A stretch of DNA of 64,000 bases from Methylobacterium radiodurans (GTDB lineage Bacteria > Pseudomonadota > Alphaproteobacteria > Rhizobiales > Beijerinckiaceae), in contig NZ_CP029551.1 of NCBI RefSeq assembly GCF_003173735.1, positions 2,132,001 through 2,196,000 on the forward strand, in the 5' to 3' direction. Of the stretch, positions 54,169-63,863 are shown one piece after another. The first letter of the stretch is position 1. Each line of letters begins with the position of its first letter. A program made the position numbers and the translations under genes. The notes below the pieces were generated by a model that worked only from the letters and a program-made list of their open reading frames with translations, made no database searches and was not told the DNA's origin.

Positions 54169-55038
54169 TCAGTACGGCACGCCCGTCGAGGATCCGGCGG
54201 GCGGCTGGATCGGGATCGGCTCGGGTTCGGCCGGGCGCGGCGTGCGGGCCGGTGCGGCGCGCGGCTGCGGCGCGGGGGCCGCTCCGCGCGGGCCGGGCGG
54301 CCCTACGGGCCCCGCGGGCCCACGCGGACCGGGCCGGCCGGCCGGACCCGGTGGCCCTGCGGGGCCGGGCTCGCCTCTGGGTCCCGCTTCGCCCTGAGGC
54401 CCCTGTTCCCCGGTCTCCCCACGGGGCCCGGGCGGTCCCGACGGTCCGATGGGCCCCGAAGGTCCCGCAGGGCCCGGCGTGCCGGGCTCGCCGCGCGCTC
54501 CGACCGGACCGGCCGGTCCTGTCCCGCCCGGCGCGCCAGCCGGGCCGCGCTCGCCAGGGGGGCCGCGCTCACCGGCAGGACCTGCCGCTCCCTGGGTACC
54601 CGGGGCACCTTGCGCGCCGGGCGGACCCTGGGGGCCGGGTGCGCCCGGAGGACCGGCCGGACCCGGCGGCCCGGGCGGCCCCGCGACGGTGCTGGCTGCG
54701 GGCGCCGGGCCGGGCGGACCCTGCTGGCCGCACTCGCCGACCACGGCGCGCTGCTCCTGCTGGCGCACCCGCAGGGTCACGATGCAGCTCGCCGGATGGT
54801 AGATCAGCCGGAACTCGAAATTGCCGCGCCCGTCCGAGCGTCCGGTGAACCGCCCGTCCAGGCTGATCTCGGCGTCGGTCTCGTCGGTCGAGCCCAGCAC
54901 CCAGAGTTCGCCCCCGGTGATCTTGGCGGCCGAGATCGCGATCTCGGCGCGCGCCGCCCCGGGGACGAGCGGTGCCGCGAGCGCGCCCGCGAGCAGCAGC
55001 GACCGGCCGAGCGCCGCGCGTGCCAAGCCGTCTGCCAA
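54169..55038 (-). CDS. Secreted bacterial collagen-like protein
   Basis: This 289-residue protein has a leader ([18 protein letters not shown]), a globular region of about 70 residues ([20 protein letters not shown]) and about 140 residues of unbroken Gly-X-Y triplets ([16 protein letters not shown] and similar, with GER and GET). The tail is Pro/Ala-rich. Such repeats fold into a triple helix. Bacterial homologues are surface or spore filament proteins. The globular part may nucleate trimerisation or bind cells. The role is unknown. Confidence 0.8.
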   Translation of the reverse strand: MADGLARAALGRSLLLAGALAAPLVPGAARAEIAISAAKITGGELWVLGSTDETDAEISLDGRFTGRSDGRGNFEFRLIYHPASCIVTLRVRQQEQRAVVGECGQQGPPGPAPAASTVAGPPGPPGPAGPPGAPGPQGPPGAQGAPGTQGAAGPAGERGPPGERGPAGAPGGTGPAGPVGARGEPGTPGPAGPSGPIGPSGPPGPRGETGEQGPQGEAGPRGEPGPAGPPGPAGRPGPRGPAGPVGPPGPRGAAPAPQPRAAPARTPRPAEPEPIPIQPPAGSSTGVPY

Positions 55039-55279
55039 GCCCCGACCTCCGGTTAACCCCGCGCAGAGTGCCGTGATTCCGAGCCGGGCGGAAGCTGCGC
55101 CCGGGTCGCGCCGCAGAACCGGTGTGGATGGCGCGCCGGCCGCGACGCGGACCTTGGCAGCAATGCCGGCAAACGAGTGCTAAGCTGTTGTAAGGAAAAC
55201 AGTAATCGTTGCGGCGTCCTCTTGATCGAGACGCGGCTCCGGGTCAAGCTCGGCCGGTCGGATTTGGGAGCGAGGATCC

Positions 55280-55552
55280 ATGAGCGTGTCGTCCGCCTTT
55301 CGTCGCCAGCTCGAGGGCTACAGCCTGACCACCGCCGAGATCCTCTACCGGATGCCCGACCATCCGCACCTGTTGCAGAGCTTCGTCTGGCAGAACCACG
55401 ACCTCTGCCCGGGTTTCCCGGAGCTGCGGCGCTTCCTCGCCTTCTGGCGGGACTCGATCGAGGGGCAGGTCCACGCCGTGCGGGTCGCCCACAGCCGCCT
55501 GATCCGACCGGCGGAACTGCGCACGGTCAACGGCGAGTTCCATCTGCACTGA
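55280..55552 (+). CDS. usg: Usg family protein
   Basis: This 90-residue protein matches the alphaproteobacterial Usg family: FRRQLEGYSLTTAEILYRMP, LLQSFVWQNHDLCPGFPELR. The family sits near trp or other genes with no defined function. A GAGGATCC box lies before the ATG. Confidence 0.88.
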   Translation: MSVSSAFRRQLEGYSLTTAEILYRMPDHPHLLQSFVWQNHDLCPGFPELRRFLAFWRDSIEGQVHAVRVAHSRLIRPAELRTVNGEFHLH

Positions 55553-55600
55553 GGCATCTGCACCGAGGCATCTGCACTGAGGGATGTCGCGCAGGACATC

Positions 55601-56785
55601 CTACGCAGCGTGGGGCGCCGGCTTCGCCAGGAGGTGCGCGGTCGCTAAGCCGAGAAGCAGGATGGCGACCCCGCAGGCGGCGAGCGCCCAGAGCTGGCCG
55701 ACCGCCTGGAGCGCGCCGCCGATCAGCGCGACGCCGAGCGCCTGCCCGCAGAAGAACGAGAAGGCGTGCAGCGCCACCGCAGAGGCGCGGGCCTGCGGCG
55801 CCACCTCGGTCACCTGCACCTGATAGGTGTTGTGCAGCATGTAGAAGCCGAGCCCCATCGCCACCATCGCGGCGCAGTCGGCCTGCCAGGTGCCGGCGAG
55901 CCCGATGGTCAGCAGGGCGCCCGCGCAGGTCGCGCCACCTGCCGCCAGCATGCGCAGGCCGAGCAGGCGCACCAGAACCCCGACCAGGGCCGAGTAGATC
56001 AGGCTGCCCACCGCGAAGCCCGCGAGCACCAGCCCGGCCTCGCGCGGGCCGCCCTCGCCGCGCGCCTCGATCAGCGGCGCGAGGTGCGGGAAGATGCCGA
56101 ACACCGCGATGGCCTCGATGAAGACGGCCGAGAACAGCACGCGCGCCCGCGGGTTGGCGACGATGGCGCGGTAGCGCACCAGCGCCGTGCGGAAATCCGG
56201 CCGGCGCGGGGCGCCCGCCAGACCGCGCTCGAACCCGAAGCCGGTCGCCACAACGGCGACGAGGGCCCCCAGCGCCGTCGCGGCGAAGACGCCGCGCCAG
56301 CCGATCTCGGCCTCCAGCAGGCCCGCGAACGTCGAACCCGAGAGCTGCCCCAAGACGATCGCCACGAGGAACCGACCGATCGCGACCTGGCGCCGCTCCA
56401 TCGGCACGCGGTCGCCGAGCAGCGCCAGCGCCAGCGGCACCACGCCGCCCGCCGCCGCGCCCGCCAGCATGCGCAGGCCGAACAGCAGGTCGATCTGCGA
56501 GACCAGCGCGCAGGCCCCGAGCGCTGCCGCCAGCACGGCGAGGCAGGCCGTCATCACCCGCTCCTTGCCGAGCGCGTCGCCGACCGGGCCGAGCACGGGC
56601 TGGATCAGCGCGTAGGGCAGCGCGAAGGCGGTGGAGAGCAGGGCGGCCCGGTGCGGGTCGCTCGCGAGGTCCCGGGCCAGCACGCCGACGAGCGGCTCCA
56701 CCGAGCGGCCCGCGAAGGTGCTGGCGAAACCCGCCACCGCCAGAACGAGGATCAGGCGGGTGGTCGAGCGGGATGCGGGCGTCAT
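55601..56785 (-). CDS. Major facilitator superfamily transporter
   Basis: This 394-residue protein has about twelve hydrophobic segments and MFS features (LPYALIQPVLGPVGDALGKE in loop 2-3, VPLALALLGDRVPMERRQVA). It looks like an efflux or sugar/drug exporter. The substrate is not assignable. Convergent with usg. Confidence 0.83.
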   Translation of the reverse strand: MTPASRSTTRLILVLAVAGFASTFAGRSVEPLVGVLARDLASDPHRAALLSTAFALPYALIQPVLGPVGDALGKERVMTACLAVLAAALGACALVSQIDLLFGLRMLAGAAAGGVVPLALALLGDRVPMERRQVAIGRFLVAIVLGQLSGSTFAGLLEAEIGWRGVFAATALGALVAVVATGFGFERGLAGAPRRPDFRTALVRYRAIVANPRARVLFSAVFIEAIAVFGIFPHLAPLIEARGEGGPREAGLVLAGFAVGSLIYSALVGVLVRLLGLRMLAAGGATCAGALLTIGLAGTWQADCAAMVAMGLGFYMLHNTYQVQVTEVAPQARASAVALHAFSFFCGQALGVALIGGALQAVGQLWALAACGVAILLLGLATAHLLAKPAPHAA

Positions 56786-57216
56786 GCTCTCACGGGCGTT
56801 CGCGGCCCGGGCGCTCCGGACCGGCCGGCAGCGTTACGCGCGGTGCCGGCCGCTGGATAGGTCCGTCCGGACAAGCTCTGGCACGATCGACTGGAATACC
56901 AGATACAGGAAAATGGTGCGGTGCAGTCATCGCTCAGGGAAATTCAAAGGCTTCCCAAATAATCTTCGGTTGCAGGGGTTCGGTCGCCGCTCGTACTCTG
57001 CACAAGACTGGCTCGACCGAATCCGCATCGGGATCCGCGTTTTCGCGGGGCCCGCGGCTTCGAAGCAACAGGCGCCGGCCGCGCCGCGCCCCCGCACGCG
57101 CGCGCCGGCAGCCCGAGCCCGCCGGCAGCGCCGAGGGAGACCCGCCAAGGGCGACCTGGGGAGGAGCGGCCGTCAACGACCTCCGAAGGGGGCGGCAGGG
57201 ACGGACAACGACGCCC
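56786..57216. other. Gap upstream of the CoA-transferase gene
   Basis: No gene is convincing in this 431-base stretch. It becomes moderately AT-rich near 56890-57000. It must contain the start regions for the MFS gene and the CoA-transferase. Confidence 0.35.
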
Positions 57217-59181
57217 ATGAAGAAGAACAAGGTCATTTCCGCCGACGAGGCCATCGCCCTGATCCGCGACGGCGACGTCGTGACCACGACGGGCTTCGTC
57301 CAGAGCTGCATCCCGGAGGCGCTCCACGCCGCGTTGGAGAAGCGCTTCGTCGACAGCGGGGCCCCGCGCGACCTCACGCTGATCATGACGGCGGGGGCGG
57401 GCGACAGCAAAGGGCTCGGCACCGGCCGCCTGCACCATGACGGGCTGCTGCGCCGGGTGATCGCGGCGAATTTCGGCCGGATGCCGAAGGTCGCCCAGGC
57501 CGCCCAGGAGAACAAGATCCTCGGCTACAACCTGCCTCAGGGCGTGATCTCGCAGCTCTACCGCGCCTGCGCGGCCGGCCAGCCCGGCCTGTTCACGAAG
57601 GTCGGGCTCAAGACTTACGTCGATCCGCGCCACGGCGGCGGGCGCGTCAACACGGTGACCCGGGACGAGATCGTCAAGCTCGTCGAGGTCGATGGCGAGG
57701 AGTGGCTGTTCTACACCGCCACCAAGATCGACGTGGCCTTCATCCGCGGCACCTCGGCGGATCCCTCCGGCAACCTCTGCATGGCCAAGGAGGCGCTGAC
57801 GCTGGACAACCTCGCCCAGGCGATGGCGGCGCGCAACAACGGCGGCATCGTGATCGCCCAGGTCGAGCGCATCGTCGAGCAGGGCTCGATCAAGCCGAAG
57901 GACGTGCGCGTACCCGGCATGCTCATCGACTGCGTGGTGGTGGCCGAGCCCGAGCAGCACCGGATGAATTACGGCGTGATGCACGACGCTGCGCTCGCGG
58001 GCGAGATCCGCGTGCCGGTCACCGGCATCAAGAAGATGTCGCTGTCCGAGCGCAAGATCATCGCCCGGCGGGCGAGCTTCGAATTGCCGCCGAACGGCGT
58101 GGTCAATCTCGGGGTGGGCGCGCCCGAGGGCATCTCCTCGGTCGCGGCGGAGGAGCAGGTCACCCCCTTCATCACCCTGACGACGGAGGCGGGCGCGGTC
58201 GGCGGCGTGCTGGCCTCCGGGTCGAGCTTCGGCGCGGCGACCAACGCCGACTGCATCATCGACCAGAACCAGATGTTCGACTTCTACGACGGCGGCGGCC
58301 TCGACATGACCTGCCTCGGCATGGCCGAGTGCGACGGGGCGGGCAACGTCAACACCAGTCGCTTCGGCGGGCGCCTCAACGGCTGCGGCGGTTTCATCAA
58401 CATCTCGCAGAACGCCCGCAAGGTCGTCTTCGCCGGCACCTTCACGGCGGGCGGCCTCGTCACCAAGGTCGAGGACGGCCGCCTGCGCATCCTGCAGGAG
58501 GGGCGTCAGCGCAAGTTCGTGGCCCAGGTCGAGCAGAACACCTTCAGCGGCCCCTTCGCGCAGGAGCGCGGCCAGCCGGTGCTCTACGTGACCGAGCGCT
58601 GCGTCTTCAACCTGACGAAGCGCGGGCTCGAACTGATCGAGGTGGCGCCCGGCATCGATATCGGCCGCGACATCCTCGCTCACATGGACTTCATGCCGGT
58701 GATCGAGAACCCGATCCCGATGGACCGGCGCATCTTCCGCGACGAGCCGATGGAGCTCCTCGCCGATCTCCTGAACCTGAACCTCGCCGAGCGGGTGAGC
58801 TACGACAAGGACCGCAACCTGCTCTTCGTGAACCTGGAGGGCTGGCAGGTGCGCTCGAAGGGCGACATCGACGCCCTGCGGCAGGTGCTGGAGACCGCCT
58901 GCCTGAAGGCCGGCCAGCGGGTGAACTCGGTGGTCAACCACGACGGGTTCCGCATCAGCGAGAACCTCTACGACGCCTACGCGGAGATGATCGAGTATCT
59001 CTGCGCCTACCACTACCTGACGACGACCCGCTACGCGACGAGCGCCTTCCTGCGCCTGAAGATGCAGGAGGCCTTGAGCAAACGGGGGCTCGCCCCTCAC
59101 ATCTTCGAGCGCAAGGAGGAGGCGCACGCCTATCTGGAGCAGGAGGAGCGCCGCGGCAGCCTCACCGCGTCCGCGGCCTGA
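57217..59181 (+). CDS. Acyl-CoA:acetate/3-ketoacid CoA-transferase (YdiF-like)
   Basis: This 654-residue fusion of the alpha and beta CoA-transferase halves has GDVVTTTGFVQSCIPEALHA at the N-terminus and NLGVGAPEGISSVAAEE followed by TLTTEAGAVGG, which holds the catalytic Glu. It moves CoA between acyl groups and acetate. The ATG at 57217 matches homology. It stands alone and may serve ketone-body or short-chain acid metabolism. Confidence 0.87.
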   Translation: MKKNKVISADEAIALIRDGDVVTTTGFVQSCIPEALHAALEKRFVDSGAPRDLTLIMTAGAGDSKGLGTGRLHHDGLLRRVIAANFGRMPKVAQAAQENKILGYNLPQGVISQLYRACAAGQPGLFTKVGLKTYVDPRHGGGRVNTVTRDEIVKLVEVDGEEWLFYTATKIDVAFIRGTSADPSGNLCMAKEALTLDNLAQAMAARNNGGIVIAQVERIVEQGSIKPKDVRVPGMLIDCVVVAEPEQHRMNYGVMHDAALAGEIRVPVTGIKKMSLSERKIIARRASFELPPNGVVNLGVGAPEGISSVAAEEQVTPFITLTTEAGAVGGVLASGSSFGAATNADCIIDQNQMFDFYDGGGLDMTCLGMAECDGAGNVNTSRFGGRLNGCGGFINISQNARKVVFAGTFTAGGLVTKVEDGRLRILQEGRQRKFVAQVEQNTFSGPFAQERGQPVLYVTERCVFNLTKRGLELIEVAPGIDIGRDILAHMDFMPVIENPIPMDRRIFRDEPMELLADLLNLNLAERVSYDKDRNLLFVNLEGWQVRSKGDIDALRQVLETACLKAGQRVNSVVNHDGFRISENLYDAYAEMIEYLCAYHYLTTTRYATSAFLRLKMQEALSKRGLAPHIFERKEEAHAYLEQEERRGSLTASAA

Positions 59182-59210
59182 GGGACCCGGCCTGCGCGCA
59201 GCCCGACTTC

Positions 59211-59522
59211 TCAGGAGGGCCGGGCTTCGCTCCTCAGGCGTCCGACGAGCGCCCACCAGGGCCGTGGCGGGCGCGCCACCAAGATGACGGCCGGCGCCTG
59301 TGCGGCCTCGACCGCCTGTTGCAGCGTCGCGCGCTGCCGCAGCAGGGTGGCCTGGACGCGGTTCATCGCCGTGATGGTGCGCCCGGCCATCAGCAGGTGG
59401 CCCTCCGGGGCGCCCTGCTCGGCCAGGGCCCGGTAGCCTGCCTCGGCGCGGGCCATGAGCCGACGGCCTTCCTCGATGTAGCGGTCGATCTCTGCGGTGG
59501 CGGAACTCGGGCTGGGGTCCAT
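59211..59522 (-). CDS. Hypothetical 103-residue protein
   Basis: This basic helical protein (IDRYIEEGRRLMARAEAGYR; NRVQATLLRQRATLQQAVEA) has no recognised domain. The start MDPSPSSATAE is taken over an earlier start at 59627. It is convergent with the CoA-transferase gene. Confidence 0.5.
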   Translation of the reverse strand: MDPSPSSATAEIDRYIEEGRRLMARAEAGYRALAEQGAPEGHLLMAGRTITAMNRVQATLLRQRATLQQAVEAAQAPAVILVARPPRPWWALVGRLRSEARPS

Positions 59523-59823
59523 GAGCGCCTCCGGTCCGATGCGGCTCCTGTACCCCGGAGCGCTCGCGTCGTTCGAGAGGATAGCGAGATCAGCAGCGCC
59601 GCGCCGACGCGTCAAGGTCTGAATCAAGTCAGAGCAAGATATCGCGCGCTCGTGATGACCGGCCTATGCGCAAATCTACGCTGCATACAAAATAAGGCGG
59701 CGGATGCCGGGGCATCTTTATCAGATGATCGTCCCAGGATCGTCACGCTTCATCCGTTCGGGTCATGCGGTGCTGAAGCGAATCGTGCATCCTCCTCTCA
59801 TCGTCATCTCTGGAGTGACGCGC
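59523..59823. other. Gap between two small genes
   Basis: No gene was seen in this 301-base stretch. The central part (59630-59760) is AT-rich and probably promoter-like for the small exported protein. Confidence 0.35.
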
Positions 59824-60021
59824 ATGTCGAGGCTCGCTCTCTTCCTCGCCGCCTTCGCGCTCGCCACGGCCGCGTTCTGGCTGACGATTCTGACCGATCC
59901 GCCCGTCTCCGAGGCCGCCCCGCAGATCGCCGCCGAATCGGCGGGGGCGGCCACCCCGCTCTCGCGGGACCGGTTCGTTCCCGAAGAGCTGTGCGGCCGC
60001 TTCGGCGACTGTCCGCGCTGA
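59824..60021 (+). CDS. Small exported or membrane protein, 65 residues
   Basis: This protein starts with a signal or anchor segment (MSRLALFLAAFALATAAFWL) and has a short tail with two cysteines (EELCGRFGDCPR). No family was recognised. CTCTGGAGTGACGCGC precedes the ATG with a GGAG box. Confidence 0.55.
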   Translation: MSRLALFLAAFALATAAFWLTILTDPPVSEAAPQIAAESAGAATPLSRDRFVPEELCGRFGDCPR

Positions 60022-60384
60022 CGGGTTCGAGGCCGAAAGCGCCAACGATACCCTGGCCGGGGCGTTCTCCGCCGGAGAGGGCGCGTCTCGGCGCAGGTGA
60101 TCGCGTCGAAACGGCTAGCGCCGCGTGCAACGCCACCCCAAAATCACCCTGCACGATGCGTGCCCAAGTGCATGTCTTCACCCCCCTCGGCAATCTTGCT
60201 TCACCGAAATCGTTTTGGGCGACCTCGCGCCAAAATCGAAGCAGCGGAGCCGAGCCGGGAGGGGGATGGAGCGTTGAGGACGACCGTAGGCCGCTTCAGA
60301 AAGCGTCGGGTTTAGGCGCTAGCGCTGCACTTCCCATGCACTTCCCAGGCAAGATTTGGGGCAAGCGTAGGAGGTGCTAAGTGG
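60022..60384. other. Gap before tRNA-Thr
   Basis: No gene was seen in this 363-base stretch. It contains the short direct repeat TGCACTTCCC, twice at about 60329-60348, of unknown meaning. Confidence 0.35.
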
Positions 60385-60460
60385 TGGTGCCGCAAGAGGG
60401 ATTCGAACCCCCGACCCCCTCATTACGAATGAGGTGCTCTACCAGCTGAGCTATTGCGGC
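60385..60460 (-). tRNA. tRNA-Thr(CGT)
   Basis: The minus strand reads GCCGCAATAGCTCAGCTGG, anticodon loop TTCGTAA with CGT, and T arm GGGGGTTCGAATCCC, ending TTGCGGCA plus encoded CCA (60385-60387). All stems pair. CGT reads ACG threonine codons. Confidence 0.93.
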
Positions 60461-60659
60461 GGCACGGCAGCCAAGAGGCGATCCGCGCGGTGGAAGGCTC
60501 TTAGCCGCCCCGACTCCGCTTGGCAAGATGGGCTTCACCGGCATCGCGGGCCGCTGCCGCACTGCAACGCTGGGGGTGCAGGGCGCCCATGTTTCGGGAC
60601 TGGCTTGACCGCGCCGGGGTGGCCCGGAACTGTGGCAGATCCGTCCTCGGGGGTCTACG

Positions 60660-61160
60660 ATGCCGCTCCTCGCACGTCTGCGCGCTTACGCCGCCGAAGC
60701 TCTCGGCGTGGCCGGGAGCGCGGAGCCTGTGGACGACACGCATCTGGCCGCGACCGCGCTCCTCGTCCACGTCGCCCGTGTTGACGGTGTTCTCGCGCCC
60801 GCCGAGTCGGACCGCCTCGCCCGCCTCGTGCAGGGCCGCTACGCCGCCGATCCGGAGGCGGCCCGCGCCCTGGTCGGCCGAGCGAGCGCCTTCGATGCGG
60901 AGACGCGCGACGTCGCCGACCTGGTGGAGATGATCCCGCACGGGATGGACGAGATCGAGCGTGAGCGCCTCCTCGCCATGGCTTGGGCGGTGGCGGGCGC
61001 GGACGGCGAGGTCGGCGAGTTCGAGGAGGCGCTCGTCTGGCGGCTGGGTGCGCTGCTCGGCCTCGACGAGGCGGCGATCGCGCGAGCACGCACCTGCCGG
61101 ACACCCGACGGCGTGACACCGGACCGCATCACACCCGATGGCTCGGGCGCCGCCCGATGA
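60660..61160 (+). CDS. TerB-family protein
   Basis: This 166-residue protein matches TerB-like tellurite-resistance proteins, two helical repeats with metal-binding acidic residues (ALLVHVARVDGVLAPAESDR and ALAWAVAGADGEVGEFEEAL-like). It is translationally coupled to lrgA (overlap ATGA at 61157-61160). The role is unclear. Confidence 0.8.
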   Translation: MPLLARLRAYAAEALGVAGSAEPVDDTHLAATALLVHVARVDGVLAPAESDRLARLVQGRYAADPEAARALVGRASAFDAETRDVADLVEMIPHGMDEIERERLLAMAWAVAGADGEVGEFEEALVWRLGALLGLDEAAIARARTCRTPDGVTPDRITPDGSGAAR

Positions 61161-61552
61161 TCGCGAGCCTCACCCTGATCCTGCTGGCGCAGCTCGCCGG
61201 CGAGGCGCTCGCCCGCGGGGCAGGCCTGCCAGTGCCGGGCCCCGTCATCGGCATGGCGCTGCTTCTCGCCTTCCTCGTCCTGCGTGACCGGGGTCCGCGA
61301 CCGCTGCTCCGGCTGATGCCCAAGCCCCTCCTCGACGGGACGCTGGAGGGAACCGGAAGAGGCCTCCTGGCCAACCTCTCGCTGATGTTCGTGCCGGCGG
61401 GCGCCGGAATCGTCGGGCGGCTCGACGTGGTCCAGGCGCAGGGCCTCAAGCTCGCCCTCGTCATCGTGGTCTCGACCGGCGCGGCGCTCGTCGCGACGGT
61501 TCTGGCCTTCGTCGGCATGCAGCGCCTGCTCGACCGGGGTCGCGCCCGGTGA
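61157..61552 (+). CDS. lrgA: LrgA/CidA-family membrane protein
   Basis: This 131-residue holin-like protein has about four membrane segments (LILLAQLAGEALARGAGLPV, PVIGMALLLAFLVLR). With LrgB it forms a pair that affects murein hydrolase export or small-acid export. It overlaps terB and lrgB by 4 bases each. Confidence 0.87.
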   Translation: MIASLTLILLAQLAGEALARGAGLPVPGPVIGMALLLAFLVLRDRGPRPLLRLMPKPLLDGTLEGTGRGLLANLSLMFVPAGAGIVGRLDVVQAQGLKLALVIVVSTGAALVATVLAFVGMQRLLDRGRAR

Positions 61553-62265
61553 GCGACGATTTCGCTCTCTGGGTCTACCTCTCGCACACGCCGCTGCTGT
61601 GGCTGACGGTGACGCTCGCCGCCTATCTCGTGGCCGACCGGATCTCGATCGCGACCGGGCGCCACCCGGTAGCGAACCCGGTGCTCATCGCCATCGCGAT
61701 CACGGCCTGCGTGCTGAAGTTCACCGAGACGCCGTATCCGACCTATTTCGCGGGCGCGCAGTTCGTGCACTTCCTGCTGGGGCCGGCGACCGTGGTGCTG
61801 GCGCTGCCGCTCTACGAGCACCGCGCCACGGTGTTGCGCGCGGCCCTGCCGATGCTGGCCGCGCTCTGCGCCGGCTGCGCCACCGCCCTCGCCACCGCGG
61901 TCGGCCTCGCCCGGCTCCTGGGCATCCCGGAACCGGTCATCGTCTCGCTCAGCCCGAAATCCGTGACCTCCGGCGTCGCCATGGGCATCTCGGAGGCGCT
62001 CGGCGGCGACCCGACGCTCACTGCCGTCCTGGTGATGACCACCGGCATCGTCGGCGCCATCTTGGTCACGCCCCTGATGCAGCTCATGCGCATCCGCGAC
62101 ATGCGCGCCCGCGGTTTCGCGGCGGGCCTTGCGGCCCACGGCGTCGGCACCGCCCGGGCCTTCCAGGTCAGCGAGGTCGCCGGCACCTTCGCGGGCATCG
62201 CCATGGGCCTCAACGCCTTCCTGACCGCGATCGCGGTGCCCCTGGCGCTCCACGTCCTCACGTAA
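61549..62265 (+). CDS. lrgB: LrgB-family membrane protein
   Basis: This 238-residue polytopic protein has LrgB landmarks (PTYFAGAQFVHFLLGPATVV, SLSPKSVTSGVAMGISEALG, GLAAHGVGTARAFQVSEVAG). The start is GTG at 61549. Partner of lrgA. Confidence 0.9.
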   Translation: MSDDFALWVYLSHTPLLWLTVTLAAYLVADRISIATGRHPVANPVLIAIAITACVLKFTETPYPTYFAGAQFVHFLLGPATVVLALPLYEHRATVLRAALPMLAALCAGCATALATAVGLARLLGIPEPVIVSLSPKSVTSGVAMGISEALGGDPTLTAVLVMTTGIVGAILVTPLMQLMRIRDMRARGFAAGLAAHGVGTARAFQVSEVAGTFAGIAMGLNAFLTAIAVPLALHVLT

Positions 62266-62272
62266 CGGGTTT

Positions 62273-62380
62273 CCCAAGGGTCCCCGACCCTTGGGCGGGG
62301 TTTCGGGGCGGCGCCCCGCGGTGGCTTTGCCACGCCACCAGGGCTCCGCCCTGGACTCGCGAAAGGCCTCGGGCCTTTCG
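62273..62380. repeat. Five-hairpin intergenic repeat array
   Basis: Five consecutive stems fill 108 bases: CCCAAGGGT/ACCCTTGGG (62273-62295), CGGGGC/GCCCCG (62304-62318), GTGGC/GCCAC (62321-62333), CCAGGGC/GCCCTGG (62338-62354) and CGAAAGGCC/GGCCTTTCG (62360-62380). All are perfect. The array lies 8 bases after lrgB and ends 9 bases before the convergent oxidase stop. It may be a bidirectional terminator or a dispersed repeat of Rhizobiales. Confidence 0.8.
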
Positions 62381-62388
62381 AAACCGGC

Positions 62389-63483
62389 TCAGGCCTCGAG
62401 CCTGTCGGCGACGTCTTCGGCGAGCGACAGGCTCGCGGTGAGGCCGGGGCTCTCGATGCCGAACAGGTGCACGAGCCCGGGCAGGCCGTGCTCGGCCGGG
62501 CCGTCGATGCGGAAATCCTGCGCTGCCTCACCAGGGCCGGAGAGCTTCGGACGGATGCCTGCGTAGTCCGCCACCAGGGCGCCATCCGGAAGACCGGGCC
62601 AGTATCGCCGGATCGCAGCGTAGAACGCCGCGCCGCGTTCGGGATTTACCCGGTAGTCGAGGCTGTCGGTCCACTCGACATCGGGCCCGAAGCGCATCCG
62701 CCCGGCGAGATCGAGGGTGAGATGGATGCCGAGGCCGCCCTCGACGGGCGCAGGATAGATCAGGCGGCCGAAGGCCGGCCGGCCCGAGCAGCCGAAATAG
62801 TTGCCGCGGGCCAGCACCAGGGGCGGCACGCGCTCCGCCGGGTAGTCCTCGGTGGCGCGGGCCAGCGCCTGGGCCCCGAAGCTCGTCGCGTTGACGACCG
62901 CGTCGCACGGGTAGGTGCCGGGGTCCGCGCCGCCGAAATGCGCGACCCAGCCGGCTGGCCCGCGCACGAGGCGTTCCACCGGAGTGCCGATGGCGAGCGC
63001 ACCGCCGTGATCCTCGATCTCGCCGAGCAGCGCCAGCATCAGGCCGTGGCTGTCGACGATGCCGGTCCGGGGCGAGTGAAGCGCCGCCGTGCAGGCGAGG
63101 TTCGGTTCGAGGCGCCGCGCCTCCTCGGCGTCGAGCAGGGCCAAATCCTCGACGCCGTTCCGCTCGCCCTGGTCGCGGATCGCCGCGACCTTGGCCGCCT
63201 CAGCCGCGTCGGTGGCCACCACCAGCTTGCCGCAGGCCCGGTGATCGACGCCGCGGCTCGCGCAGAAATCGTAGAGCATCCGCCGGCCGGCCACGCAGTG
63301 GCGGGCGCGCAGCGACCCGGTCGGGTAGTACAGCCCGGCATGGATCACCTCGGAATTGCGCGAAGAGATCCCGGTGCCGAAGGCGTCTGCTGCCTCCGCC
63401 ACCACGACCGCGTGGCCGCGCAGGGCAAGCGCCCGCCCGACTGCCAGGCCGACCACGCCTGCCCCGACCACCAGAACGTCCAT
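62389..63483 (-). CDS. FAD-dependent oxidoreductase, L-2-hydroxyglutarate oxidase-like
   Basis: This 364-residue protein has FAD site VVGAGVVGLAVGRALALRG at the start, then FGTGISSRNSEVIHAGLYYP typical of LhgO/L2HGDH-like enzymes, and ends GIESPGLTASLSLAEDVADR. It likely oxidises 2-hydroxy acids, with electrons to quinone or oxygen. The start is ATG 63481-63483. Confidence 0.85.
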   Translation of the reverse strand: MDVLVVGAGVVGLAVGRALALRGHAVVVAEAADAFGTGISSRNSEVIHAGLYYPTGSLRARHCVAGRRMLYDFCASRGVDHRACGKLVVATDAAEAAKVAAIRDQGERNGVEDLALLDAEEARRLEPNLACTAALHSPRTGIVDSHGLMLALLGEIEDHGGALAIGTPVERLVRGPAGWVAHFGGADPGTYPCDAVVNATSFGAQALARATEDYPAERVPPLVLARGNYFGCSGRPAFGRLIYPAPVEGGLGIHLTLDLAGRMRFGPDVEWTDSLDYRVNPERGAAFYAAIRRYWPGLPDGALVADYAGIRPKLSGPGEAAQDFRIDGPAEHGLPGLVHLFGIESPGLTASLSLAEDVADRLEA

Positions 63484-63863
63484 GCCGACCTCCGAACCGA
63501 GCCGTGACATGCCGGAGCCGGCGGCGGCAACCCCGCCGCTCAGGCGCGCCACCAGCCATTGTGCGGCCGCGTGGCGCGGCTCGATGTGGTCGGTGTTGGT
63601 TCGCAGCTGGGGCCTGTCGACTCGGGCATCCGCCCTTTCACGGCCGTCGCGTGGCCGTCACGCGTGACCGCGCTGTCCTGGATCGACAAGCAGGAGACCC
63701 AGCACGTCGTGCCGCGGGCCGGCATTGCGCCGAAGGCGGCAGGGGAGGGCGGTTCCGATCCGGTGGCGTCGTAACCTCCCGCCCCTGGCGGCAAGCGCGG
63801 CGGTACGGTACGCCTCTTGCTGACAGGTTGCGGACGAAACGGTCACGGAGCGGCACGGGCGCG
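63484..63863. promoter_or_regulatory. Divergent control region between oxidase and livH-like genes
   Basis: This 380-base gap has no gene with homology. Promoter sites for both divergent genes must lie here, but none was clear. GGAGCGGCACGGGCGCG precedes the livH start. Confidence 0.4.

Noticed and set aside
54303..55056. Plus-strand open frames opposite the collagen gene
   Set aside because: They mirror the Gly-Pro repeat on the other strand and contain the same low-complexity pattern.
56944..59256. A very long minus-strand open frame across the CoA-transferase
   Set aside because: It is a shadow caused by high GC in the third codon position; its translation has no domain and the plus-strand protein is well conserved.
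60329..60348. Direct repeat TGCACTTCCC as a possible CRISPR or operator
   Set aside because: Only two short copies with no spacer structure, so not a CRISPR array; no evidence for a regulatory role.
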